This document shows, in pieces, positions 1-5,594 of a stretch of 10,369 nucleotides of DNA. Below the pieces are notes generated by a model that was given only the letters and a program-made list of their open reading frames with translations, did no database searches and was not told where the DNA came from. This DNA comes from Clostridia bacterium (GTDB taxonomy: Bacteria; Bacillota; Clostridia; Oscillospirales; Butyricicoccaceae). The translations under genes and the position numbers were made by a program. Numbering within the stretch: position 1 is the stretch's first letter; every line of letters begins with the position of its first letter. Where the stretch lies: NCBI GenBank assembly GCA_017396925.1, contig JAFQKM010000095.1, positions 1-10,369 on the forward strand, read 5' to 3'.

Positions 1-87
1 AAAAGCAAACACCATGGACCCTGACAGTAACTGTTTCAGTTGCACAGCATCCTTCCGTATGGTACAGCTTGATATTTCATCTTTGGA

Positions 88-130
88 GCATGGAACTCCC
101 GCAGATCTGCGGAGAAGGGCCATGCTTTTT
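88..130 (+). terminator. Terminator-like hairpin upstream of the CNNM/CorC gene
   Basis: GCATGG (88-93) pairs with CCATGC (120-125). Inside it CTCC (96-99) pairs with GGAG (111-114) around the palindrome GCAGATCTGC. Five T follow directly (126-130). This could end a transcription unit that begins left of the window, or act as an attenuator in the leader of the gene at 211, since no convincing promoter is visible between 131 and 188. I tried to read 1-130 as a known riboswitch or T-box and saw no diagnostic motif. Confidence 0.5.
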
Positions 131-210
131 GTGCGTGCAAACAAGTAAGCATTTTTCACCAAAGAAAGAAATAGCACAACAGACAAACGGAGGATAAACT
201 ACTTACTATT

Positions 211-1458
211 ATGGATACTACATCTACTTTATTTGCAATATTCGCCCTGCTGGCCATGTCGGCATTTTTCTCGGCGTCCGAGACGGCCTTTTCGGGTCTG
301 TCCAAAAGCCGCCTGAAGGTCATGGCCGAAGAAGGCAACAAGAAAGCGGCGCTGGCCCTGGAAATGTCGCAGGACTACGATAAGCTGCTTTCCACCATTC
401 TGGTGGGCAACAATATCGTCAACATCGCCATGACCTCGCTGGCCACCGTCTGGTTCACCACCATTCTGGTCAGCGGCGGCGCCACGGTCTCGACGGTCGT
501 CACCACCGTTATGGTTCTGATCTTTGGTGAGATCACCCCCAAAAGTCTGGCCAACAAGGCGCCCGAGACCTTTGCCATGGGCGTTGCCCCCCTGCTGCGC
601 CTGTGCGTTGTGGTGCTGACCCCGGTCAACTGGCTCTTCTCCCTGTGGAAGGGTCTGATGAATCGCGTGGTCACCGTCGAGGAAGACCGCGTGGTCGACG
701 GCGAAGAGCTGCTGGCCATCGTATCGGAGGCCGAGCGTGAAGGCGGCATCGACGACGTTGAAAGCCAGCTGATCCAGAACGCCATCGAGTTCGGCGATCA
801 CAATGCCATGGAGATCGCCACCCCCCGCGTCGACATCACCGCCGTTTCGGAAGACGCCACCCGCGAGGCCGTCGAGCGTGCCTTTGCCGAGACCGGCTTC
901 TCCCGTCTGCCCGTTTTCAAGGGCACCATCGACAATATCATCGGCATCCTGCATCAGAAGGACTTTCTGGTGCATAAGGACTGGCACAAGGGCATCCAGC
1001 AGCCGGTCTTTGTCACCGAGACCATGGACGTCGGTACCCTGCTCAAGCAGATGCAGCGCAACAAGTGCCATATGGCCGTGATCAGCGACGAGTTTGGCGG
1101 CACCGCCGGCATCGTCACCATGGAAGACGTACTGGAAGAGCTGGTCGGCGACATCTGGGACGAGCACGACGAGCGCATCGAGCCGGTCATCCACGAGGGC
1201 GACGGCATCGTTTCGATCAGCGGCGACCTGGTGCTCGACGAGATGATGGAAGAGCTGGAGATCCGCTACGACGATCAGTTCGAGGCCGGTTCGGTTTCCG
1301 GCTGGGTCATGGAGGTCCTCAAGACCATCCCCAGCAAGGGCGACAGCTTCGTCTTTGCCGACTATCACTTCGAGGTCACCGAAGTCAGCCACCGCCGTGT
1401 ATTGAGAATCAAGGCCTACCCCACCGGCGATCGCGTAAAGCAGAACGAAGAGAACTAA
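211..1458 (+). CDS. CNNM/CorC (HlyC/CorC) family transporter with DUF21 and CBS domains
   Basis: This 415-residue membrane protein belongs to the hemolysin C/CorC/CNNM family, whose members are linked to Mg2+ or Co2+ efflux and metal resistance. The N-terminal DUF21 domain (about 3-185) has hydrophobic segments near 3-25, 62-82, 88-103 and 122-145. It carries family signatures such as SASETAFSGLSKSRL, LVGNNIVNIA and FGEITPKSLA. A CBS pair follows (about 197-320, with MEDVLEELVGDIWDEHDE near its end). A CorC_HlyC domain closes the protein (about 333-410). Length is normal for the family. The best Shine-Dalgarno, GGAGG at 189-193, is 17 nt from the ATG, which is unusually far, but the N-terminus at 211 fits the family. 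The last ~24 codons are duplicated downstream behind repeat E1. Transported ion is unknown. Confidence 0.93.
   Translation: MDTTSTLFAIFALLAMSAFFSASETAFSGLSKSRLKVMAEEGNKKAALALEMSQDYDKLLSTILVGNNIVNIAMTSLATVWFTTILVSGGATVSTVVTTVMVLIFGEITPKSLANKAPETFAMGVAPLLRLCVVVLTPVNWLFSLWKGLMNRVVTVEEDRVVDGEELLAIVSEAEREGGIDDVESQLIQNAIEFGDHNAMEIATPRVDITAVSEDATREAVERAFAETGFSRLPVFKGTIDNIIGILHQKDFLVHKDWHKGIQQPVFVTETMDVGTLLKQMQRNKCHMAVISDEFGGTAGIVTMEDVLEELVGDIWDEHDERIEPVIHEGDGIVSISGDLVLDEMMEELEIRYDDQFEAGSVSGWVMEVLKTIPSKGDSFVFADYHFEVTEVSHRRVLRIKAYPTGDRVKQNEEN
1387..1458 (+). repeat. Gene tail copy A (in-gene copy of a 73-bp duplication)
   Basis: The last 24 codons of the CNNM/CorC gene, beginning at the Ser-His-Arg-Arg codons, recur at 1588-1659 with no indel and an offset of 201 bp. 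Copy A uses CAC CGC where copy B uses CAT AGA, AAG where B uses AAA, and AAC (Asn) where B uses ACC (Thr). Three of four codon differences are therefore synonymous. Copy A is the tail translated with the gene. Confidence 0.9.
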
Positions 1459-1484
1459 GTGAACTTTCCGGTGGCTGACTTTAC

Positions 1485-1584
1485 GCCGCCGGCCAGAATG
1501 GCGGCGCCGATTTGCGGGCAATTCATTTGCCGCAAATCTATGAAATGGAATGGGCCCCCTGCAAAATCGTGAGATTTTGTGGGG
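1485..1584 (+). repeat. Structured repeat E1 (three stem-loops)
   Basis: Three successive hairpins are visible. H1 is GCCGCC (1485-1490) with GGCGGC (1500-1505). H2 is GATTTGCGG (1509-1517) with CCGCAAATC (1530-1538), extended by CAA/TTG around loop TTCAT. H3 is CCCC-CT-GCAAAATC (1555-1568) with GATTTTGT-GGGG (1573-1584), loop GTGA. The same order, spacing and loop/linker motifs (AGAAT, TTCAT, AAATCTAT, GTGGGGAA) recur at 4887-4984, and a related inverted copy lies at 5595-5687. Stem sequences differ between copies but pairing is kept. It contains no gene of its own. Confidence 0.85.
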
Positions 1585-1587
1585 AAC

Positions 1588-1659
1588 AGCCATAGACGTG
1601 TATTGAGAATCAAGGCCTACCCCACCGGCGATCGCGTAAAACAGACCGAAGAGAACTAA
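1588..1659 (+). pseudogene. Displaced second tail (copy B) of the CNNM/CorC gene
   Basis: This stretch encodes Ser-His-Arg-Arg-Val-Leu-Arg through Glu-Glu-Asn and a TAA stop, matching the end of the upstream protein except for one Asn-to-Thr change. It starts four bases after the GGGG end of E1 and lies in the same reading frame as the gene, but is separated from it by the real stop (1456-1458) and a TGA at the H3 loop (1570-1572). The native-looking terminator begins 5 bp after its stop, so B may be the original gene end and A a newcomer. It has no start codon or ribosome binding site and is probably untranslated now. Confidence 0.82.
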
Positions 1660-1663
1660 AAAT

Positions 1664-1689
1664 AAAAGGCACCCGAAAGGGTGCCTTTT
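1664..1689. terminator. Bidirectional terminator between convergent genes
   Basis: GGCACCC (1668-1674) pairs with GGGTGCC (1679-1685) around a GAAA tetraloop. AAAA precedes and TTTT follows, so it can stop both the CNNM/CorC transcript and the minus-strand transcript that ends with the 84-residue gene. Confidence 0.9.
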
Positions 1690-1707
1690 CTGATTCTGTG
1701 GGGGATG

Positions 1708-1962
1708 TTAGAAGATCTTCTTCAGCAGGTCGACGGCGTCGCCCAGATCGAGCTTGTCGTCCTTCTTATCGTCCTTCTTGCCGTCGTCCTTGATGGCATC
1801 CATAACGCCGTCGATGACATTCTTGACCAGTGCATCGGGCAGATCAACGCCCAGCAGCTTTTCGATGACCTTAACGGGTTCATCCTTGAACTTGGCCAGC
1901 ATCTTGGGATCCTTCCGGATCTCCTTAACGACCTTTTCCACCTTTTCCATGATCTCGTTCAT
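1708..1962 (-). CDS. Small helical protein of unknown function (84 aa)
   Basis: I do not recognise a named family with certainty. The protein has an N-terminal helical part (1-55) with the motif DPKMLAKFKDEPVKVIEKL followed by GVDLPDALVKNVIDGV, a Lys/Asp-rich hydrophilic linker (about 59-70, DDGKKDDKKDDK) and a short amphipathic end (LDLGDAVDLLKKIF). The 'DP..L..F...P...LE.LLG..LP' pattern loosely recalls NHLP/Nif11-type leader domains, but there is no leader cleavage motif and no modifying enzyme nearby. Its ribosome binding site (AGAGAGGA, 8 nt before ATG) is good. It is the second gene of a two-gene operon, 33 bp after the DUF1508 gene, and ends at a strong terminator. Confidence 0.8.
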   Translation of the reverse strand: MNEIMEKVEKVVKEIRKDPKMLAKFKDEPVKVIEKLLGVDLPDALVKNVIDGVMDAIKDDGKKDDKKDDKLDLGDAVDLLKKIF

Positions 1963-1995
1963 AATATCTGTCCTCTCTCGTATTGCGGCGGCAGC

Positions 1996-2364
1996 TTATT
2001 CGGCGACGATCTCGGCGCCTTCGGCATTCTTCTTGACCGACTCGACGCCGTTCATGCAGTTCTTGTGGGTGGTGTAGCCCTCGGAAACGGCGATGACCTG
2101 GCCGTTGGTGGCCTTGAGGCGGAAGCGGAACTCGCCGGCCTTGTCGGTATAGACTTCAAACTTGGGGTGCTTTTCGGCAGCGTAGCCCTCGACGGTCTGA
2201 TCTTCAACAGCGGCGATGGGGGCATTCTTCATAACCGATTCGATGCCGTTTTTGCAGGCAGCTTCGGTGGTGTAGACTTCCGATGTGGCGATGACCTGAC
2301 CGTTGGTGGCCTTGAGGTCGAACTTGACGCCTGTGTTGGTATTGCGAATAACAAACTTACCCAT
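1996..2364 (-). CDS. DUF1508 / YegP-like (UPF0339) protein with two tandem repeats
   Basis: This 122-residue protein has two copies of the DUF1508 module: about residues 1-50 and 66-118. Each contains F.LKATNGQVIA.SE.YTT followed, about 5-10 residues later, by a G-(I/V)-E-S-V motif and a KNA stretch, typical of the small beta-rich YegP family. The biochemical role of the family is not established; stress or host-association roles have been suggested. A GGAGG ribosome binding site sits 8 nt before the ATG, and a promoter is visible at 2395-2423. It heads an operon with the 84-residue gene. Confidence 0.9.
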   Translation of the reverse strand: MGKFVIRNTNTGVKFDLKATNGQVIATSEVYTTEAACKNGIESVMKNAPIAAVEDQTVEGYAAEKHPKFEVYTDKAGEFRFRLKATNGQVIAVSEGYTTHKNCMNGVESVKKNAEGAEIVAE

Positions 2365-2394
2365 AGTGATAGCCTCCTGATGATTTATAACTTT

Positions 2395-2423
2395 ATTGTA
2401 ATAGATTTCTTCCGGCAGAGCAA
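2395..2423 (-). promoter_or_regulatory. Sigma-A-type promoter of the DUF1508 operon
   Basis: On the minus strand TTGCTC (2423-2418), a 17-nt spacer and TACAAT (2400-2395) precede the DUF1508 start by about 30 nt. It lies directly after the malic enzyme terminator, so the operon is independently expressed. Confidence 0.65.
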
Positions 2424-2437
2424 GATGAAATTGTTAT

Positions 2438-2472
2438 AAAAAGAAAAGGCACCTCCGCAGAGGTGCCTTTTT
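2438..2472 (-). terminator. Terminator of the malic enzyme gene
   Basis: GGCACCTC (2448-2455) and GAGGTGCC (2460-2467) form a perfect 8-bp stem with a 4-nt loop. On the minus strand it is followed by TTTTCTTTTT. It lies 24 bp past the malic enzyme stop. Confidence 0.9.
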
Positions 2473-2495
2473 GATGGATTTTTTGTCGGTAAACT

Positions 2496-3668
2496 TTAGA
2501 TGCGTGCAACGCCGCTGTCGATGGCAGCCTTGCGGACGGCCTCGGCGACCTTGGCATGGGCCTCACGGTTGAAGGAGGGGGGCATGATATAGTCGGGGCC
2601 CAGCTCGTCGTCGGAAACCAGGTCGGCAATGGCCTGTGCGGCAGCCATCTTCATCTCTTCGTTGATGTCGGAGGCGCGGACATCCAGAGCGCCGCGGAAG
2701 ACGCCGGGGAAGGCCAGGACGTTGTTGATCTGGTTGGGGAAGTCGGAGCGGCCGGTGCCAACAACATAGGCGCCGCCCTTCTTGGCTTCGTCGGGATGGA
2801 TCTCGGGAACGGGGTTGGCCATGGCAAAGACAGCAGCCTTGGGCGCCATCTTGGCAATGTCTTCGGCGGTCAGGATGTTGGGGCCGGAAACACCGATCAT
2901 AACGTCGGCGCCAACCAGAGCTTCCTTCAGGGAGCCTGTGAACTTTTCCTTATTGGTCATGGCAGCGACCAGAGCCTGCTCGGCGTTCATGTTGGGGTTG
3001 CCTTCATAGAGGGCGCCCTTTCTCGAGCAGCAGATGATGTCGCCGGCCTTCATGGCCAGAAGCAGCTTGGCAATGGCCAGAGCAGCGGCACCTGCGCCGG
3101 AGATGACGATCTTCAGATCTTCCATCTTCTTGCCGGTCAGCTTGCAGGTGTTGATCAGGGCAGCCGATGTGACGATGGCTGTGCCGTGCTGGTCATCATG
3201 GAAGACGGGGCAGTCGCACTTGGCCTTCAGCTGGCGCTCGATCTCGATGCAGCGGGGAGCAGCGATGTCCTCCAGGTTGATGCCGCCGAAGGAACCGGCG
3301 ATCAGCTCAACGGTGCGGACGATCTCGTCAACTTCCTTGGAGCGGACACAGATGGGAATGGCGTCGATATTGCCGAAAGCCTTGAACAGGGCGCACTTGC
3401 CCTCCATAACGGGCATGCCGGCCTCGGGACCGATGTCGCCCAGACCCAGAACAGCCGAGCCGTCGGTGATAACGGCAACGGTGTTGCCGCGGCCGGTGTA
3501 GGTATACTGCAGGTCCTTATTCTCGCTGATCTTCAGGCAGGGCTCTGCAACGCCGGGTGTATAGGCGATGGTCAGATCTTCGGCCGACTCGATGGGGCAC
3601 TTTGTGCGGACCTCGAGCTTGCCTCTCCACGCTTCGTGGGCCTTCAGGGCTCTTTCTTTGATGTCCAT
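2496..3668 (-). CDS. NAD(P)-dependent malic enzyme
   Basis: The 390-residue cytoplasmic enzyme oxidatively decarboxylates malate to pyruvate and CO2, linking the C4-acid pool to pyruvate and reducing power. The N-terminal malic domain (about 18-150) shows YTPGVAEPC (Tyr36, catalytic candidate), MEGKCALFKAFGNID (Lys91), and metal-ligand motifs NLEDIAAPR (Glu133/Asp134) and FHDDQHGTA (Asp158/159). A Rossmann domain follows with GAGAAA (191-196). Length matches the short bacterial form, without the phosphotransacetylase-like extension of MaeB. The start is supported by GGAGG 9 nt upstream. Cofactor choice (NAD or NADP) cannot be read reliably. It is monocistronic, with its own promoter and terminator. 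Confidence 0.95.
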   Translation of the reverse strand: MDIKERALKAHEAWRGKLEVRTKCPIESAEDLTIAYTPGVAEPCLKISENKDLQYTYTGRGNTVAVITDGSAVLGLGDIGPEAGMPVMEGKCALFKAFGNIDAIPICVRSKEVDEIVRTVELIAGSFGGINLEDIAAPRCIEIERQLKAKCDCPVFHDDQHGTAIVTSAALINTCKLTGKKMEDLKIVISGAGAAALAIAKLLLAMKAGDIICCSRKGALYEGNPNMNAEQALVAAMTNKEKFTGSLKEALVGADVMIGVSGPNILTAEDIAKMAPKAAVFAMANPVPEIHPDEAKKGGAYVVGTGRSDFPNQINNVLAFPGVFRGALDVRASDINEEMKMAAAQAIADLVSDDELGPDYIMPPSFNREAHAKVAEAVRKAAIDSGVARI

Positions 3669-3725
3669 GATAGATTACCTCCGTAATATTTATGTACCGT
3701 TGTGGGGTGATTTACAGATAAATAT

Positions 3726-3755
3726 ATTATACTGCGCTTCGTCGGCTTCCGTCAA
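3726..3755 (-). promoter_or_regulatory. Promoter of the malic enzyme gene
   Basis: On the minus strand TTGACG (3755-3750), an 18-nt spacer and a perfect TATAAT (3731-3726) lie about 58 nt before the ATG. It is one of the strongest promoter matches in the window. Confidence 0.78.
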
Positions 3756-3792
3756 TAACAAACAGAAAAACACAAAGTGGAGCGGGGGAATA

Positions 3793-3822
3793 TTGCAAAG
3801 GCTGCTTGCCCTGTGGTATATT
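3793..3822 (+). promoter_or_regulatory. Promoter of the asparaginase gene
   Basis: TTGCAA (3793-3798), an 18-nt spacer and TATATT (3817-3822) precede the asparaginase start by about 45 nt. It diverges from the malic enzyme promoter, whose -35 box is about 38 bp away. Confidence 0.6.
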
Positions 3823-3867
3823 GATAGCATCAATACGTGTGTACAGAACTAAAGGAGATGCACGAAT

Positions 3868-4875
3868 ATGGCAAAGAAAAAGATCCTGATGCTGACCACC
3901 GGCGGCACCATCGCCTCGGCCCCCACCGAAGGCGGCCTGGCTCCCCAGGGCAGCAATGAAATATTGTCCAACATGGGCGTCAGCTCGGCCGGCATGGACT
4001 TCGATCTGGAAGTCCGCGAGATCCTGACCCTCGACAGTTCCAATATCCAGCCCGAAGAATGGAAGATCATCGCCCAGGCCATCTTCGACGGCTTTGATGG
4101 CTTCGACGGCATCGTCGTCACCCACGGCACCGATACCATGGGCTACACCGCATCCATGATGACCTTCATGGTGCAGAATCCCCCCATCCCCGTCGTCTTT
4201 ACCGGCTCGCAGGTGCCCATCGCCGTCCCCCTGACCGACGGCGTATTCAACCTGCTGTCGGCCTTCACCATGGCCATGAGCGGCAAGCCGGGCATCTTTG
4301 TGGCCTTCGACCGCAAGATCATGCTGGGCTGCCGTGCCGTCAAGGTGCGCACCACCGGCTTCAATGCCTTCGAGAGCGTCAATTATCCTCCCGTCGGCAC
4401 CATCAATTCCTCCGGCCTGCACATCCACGAGGAATACCTGCCCCACTTTGAGGGCGAGCCCACCCTGAATACCAACATCGACACCGAGGTCTTCCTGCTC
4501 AAGCTGACCCCCGGCACCAACCCCATGATCATCGATATGCTGATCCAGAGCGGCGCCAAGGGCATCATCATCGAAGCCTTCGGCGCAGGCGGCCTGCAGT
4601 TCATCCGCCGCGACTTCACCGCCAAGCTGCAGCACGCAGCCGAGGTCGGCGTGCCCGTTGTCGTCTGCTCCCAGTGCCTCTACGAGCGCTCCGACTTCTC
4701 GGTCTACGAGGTCGGCCAGAAGGCCCTCGGCAGCGGCGTCATCCAGGGCTACGACATGACCTCCGAAGCCGCCGTCACCAAGCTCATGTGGGCGCTGGGC
4801 AACACAAATAATCGTGACGAAGTCCGTGCCATGTTTGCCCGCAATCTGGCCGGCGAGGTCGACATCGTCAAGTAA
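3868..4875 (+). CDS. ansA: L-asparaginase, cytoplasmic (type I-like)
   Basis: This 335-residue enzyme hydrolyses L-asparagine to aspartate and ammonia. Both asparaginase signatures are present: TTGGTIAS (10-17, nucleophile Thr14) and VTHGTDTMG (84-92, Thr88/Asp89). LDSSNIQPEEW (Ser57/58) and RAVKVRTTGFNAF (Lys159) complete the expected catalytic set. There is no signal peptide and the length equals AnsA-type cytoplasmic enzymes. GGAG at 3854-3857 lies 10 nt before the ATG. No clear terminator follows the stop. Instead repeat E2 begins 12 bp later, followed by a second copy of the last 27 codons in the same frame. A 2-oxo acid or Glu-tRNA amidotransferase-type role is less likely because the protein is a stand-alone domain. 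Confidence 0.94.
   Translation: MAKKKILMLTTGGTIASAPTEGGLAPQGSNEILSNMGVSSAGMDFDLEVREILTLDSSNIQPEEWKIIAQAIFDGFDGFDGIVVTHGTDTMGYTASMMTFMVQNPPIPVVFTGSQVPIAVPLTDGVFNLLSAFTMAMSGKPGIFVAFDRKIMLGCRAVKVRTTGFNAFESVNYPPVGTINSSGLHIHEEYLPHFEGEPTLNTNIDTEVFLLKLTPGTNPMIIDMLIQSGAKGIIIEAFGAGGLQFIRRDFTAKLQHAAEVGVPVVVCSQCLYERSDFSVYEVGQKALGSGVIQGYDMTSEAAVTKLMWALGNTNNRDEVRAMFARNLAGEVDIVK
4790..4875 (+). repeat. Gene tail copy A of the asparaginase (in-gene copy)
   Basis: The last 27 codons plus stop recur at 4988-5073 with a 198-bp offset and no indel. Between the copies nine codons differ. Six changes are synonymous, including two CGT-to-AGA changes, and three alter residues (Thr/Cys, Asn/Lys, Asn/Asp). Nearly all differences fall in the first 12 codons. 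The following 16 codons differ by one synonymous base. Confidence 0.9.
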
Positions 4876-4886
4876 GAGCCCCCCAT

Positions 4887-4984
4887 CGCGCCGGCAGAAT
4901 GGCGCGTCGATTTGCAGGCGATTCATTCGCCGCAAATCTATTGGATTCAAAGGGGTCCACGCGAAATGGACGCATTTCGTGGGG
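4887..4984 (+). repeat. Structured repeat E2 (three stem-loops)
   Basis: H1 is CGCGCC (4887-4892) with GGCGCG (4901-4906). H2 is GATTTGC-A-GGCGA (4909-4921) with TCGCC-GCAAATC (4927-4938), loop TTCAT. H3 is CCAC-GC-GAAATG (4957-4968) with CATTTC-GTGG (4973-4982). Compared with E1 the stems have changed together on both sides (for example CAA/TTG becomes GGCGA/TCGCC, and AAAATC/GATTTT becomes GAAATG/CATTTC) while loops and the GTGGGGAA end stay. All codons from 4876 to 5070 are open in the asparaginase frame. Confidence 0.85.
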
Positions 4985-4987
4985 AAG

Positions 4988-5073
4988 GGGCGCTGGGCAA
5001 CTGCAAGGACAGAGATGAGGTAAGAGCCATGTTTGCCCGCAATCTGGCCGGCGAAGTCGACATCGTCAAGTAA
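4988..5073 (+). pseudogene. Displaced second tail (copy B) of the asparaginase gene
   Basis: It encodes Ala-Leu-Gly-Asn through Val-Asp-Ile-Val-Lys and TAA, matching the enzyme's C-terminus with three residue changes. It begins three bases after the GTGGGGAA end of E2. It is in frame with the asparaginase gene and would be reached by stop-codon readthrough with no further stop. No ribosome binding site precedes it. The synonymous nature of most differences argues that B was functional coding sequence before or for some time after it separated from A. Confidence 0.82.
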
Positions 5074-5140
5074 GCCCCATCCCTATCAAATTCCACAAAA
5101 AACGCCCCTTGCGCGTGCCAAAATTGCAAACCCTGCGATA

Positions 5141-5169
5141 TTGACAGGAAAGGGCGGTTATGGTATTCT
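5141..5169 (+). promoter_or_regulatory. Promoter of rpsO
   Basis: A perfect TTGACA (5141-5146), 17-nt spacer and TATTCT (5164-5169) predict transcription from about 5176. This leaves a leader of ~105 nt before the rpsO start. Confidence 0.72.
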
Positions 5170-5175
5170 ATATCA

Positions 5176-5281
5176 GGTGTCCCTCAGCTTAGTCAAAGGA
5201 TATTTACTGCGTCTGACCGCAGCGTTTACCTTGCCTTTCACTCAGCTTTGCGGATATATAAAATATTTGGAGGTAATCACA
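5176..5281 (+). promoter_or_regulatory. rpsO leader with a hairpin and an imperfect direct repeat
   Basis: The leader contains a CTGCG/CGCAG stem (5207-5211 with 5218-5222). It also has a direct repeat of CTCAGCTT followed closely by GGATAT (5183-5204 and 5241-5256), the second copy ending about 13 nt before the GGAGG ribosome binding site. In several bacteria S15 represses its own translation by binding a leader structure. Whether this leader does so is inference; I do not recognise a described S15 leader class. Confidence 0.4.
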
Positions 5282-5548
5282 ATGATTCTCAAGGAAGTCA
5301 AGACAGAAGTTATCGCTAACAACCGTATGCACGAGACCGACACAGGTTCTCCCGAAGTTCAGATCGCTATTCTGACAGCCCGCATCAACGAGCTGAACGA
5401 GCATCTGAAGGTTCACAAGAAGGACAACCACTCCAGAAGAGGCCTTCTGAAGATGGTCGGTAAGCGCCGCAAGCTGCTGGTTTACCTGCAGAACAACGAC
5501 ATCGAGCGTTACCGCGCTATCATCGCTAAGCTCGGCCTGCGTAAGTAA
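5282..5548 (+). CDS. rpsO: 30S ribosomal protein S15
   Basis: The 88-residue protein is full length for S15, a primary 16S rRNA-binding protein of the small subunit platform. Hallmarks are DTGSPEVQIAILTARI (20-35), the rRNA-binding motif HKKDNHSRRGLLKMVGKR (45-62) and the C-terminal IIAKLGLRK. GGAGG at 5269-5273 with an 8-nt gap fixes the start at 5282. The same frame stays open upstream to an ATG at 5033, but that ATG lies inside the displaced asparaginase tail and has no homology to S15. It heads the conserved rpsO-pnp cluster. Confidence 0.97.
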   Translation: MILKEVKTEVIANNRMHETDTGSPEVQIAILTARINELNEHLKVHKKDNHSRRGLLKMVGKRRKLLVYLQNNDIERYRAIIAKLGLRK

Positions 5549-5560
5549 TTATGTCTTTAA

Positions 5561-5586
5561 CGAGGGGATAGCACGCTATCCCCTCG
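5561..5586 (+). terminator. Perfect 12-bp inverted repeat after rpsO
   Basis: CGAGGGGATAGC (5561-5572) and GCTATCCCCTCG (5575-5586) form a very stable hairpin 12 bp after the rpsO stop. The T-tract is poor (AGCTTTAT), so it may be a partial terminator or a 3'-end stabiliser or processing site between rpsO and pnp. Confidence 0.55.
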
Positions 5587-5594
5587 AGCTTTAT

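Noticed and set aside
1485..1584. A small self-splicing intron explaining the tail duplication
   Set aside because: The ~100-bp element has three simple hairpins and no group I or II core, and splicing would not need the first tail and stop codon.
229..1593. A 454-codon open frame antisense to the CNNM/CorC gene
   Set aside because: It is a codon-bias shadow of the forward gene with no recognisable domain or start signal.
2556..3686. A 376-codon plus-strand frame opposite malic enzyme
   Set aside because: The minus-strand malic enzyme has full motif support, promoter and terminator. The opposite frame has none.
5033..5281. N-terminal extension of S15 from an ATG at 5033
   Set aside because: The extra residues come from an off-frame reading of the displaced asparaginase tail, the rpsO promoter and the leader. 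The GGAGG and S15 homology place the start at 5282.
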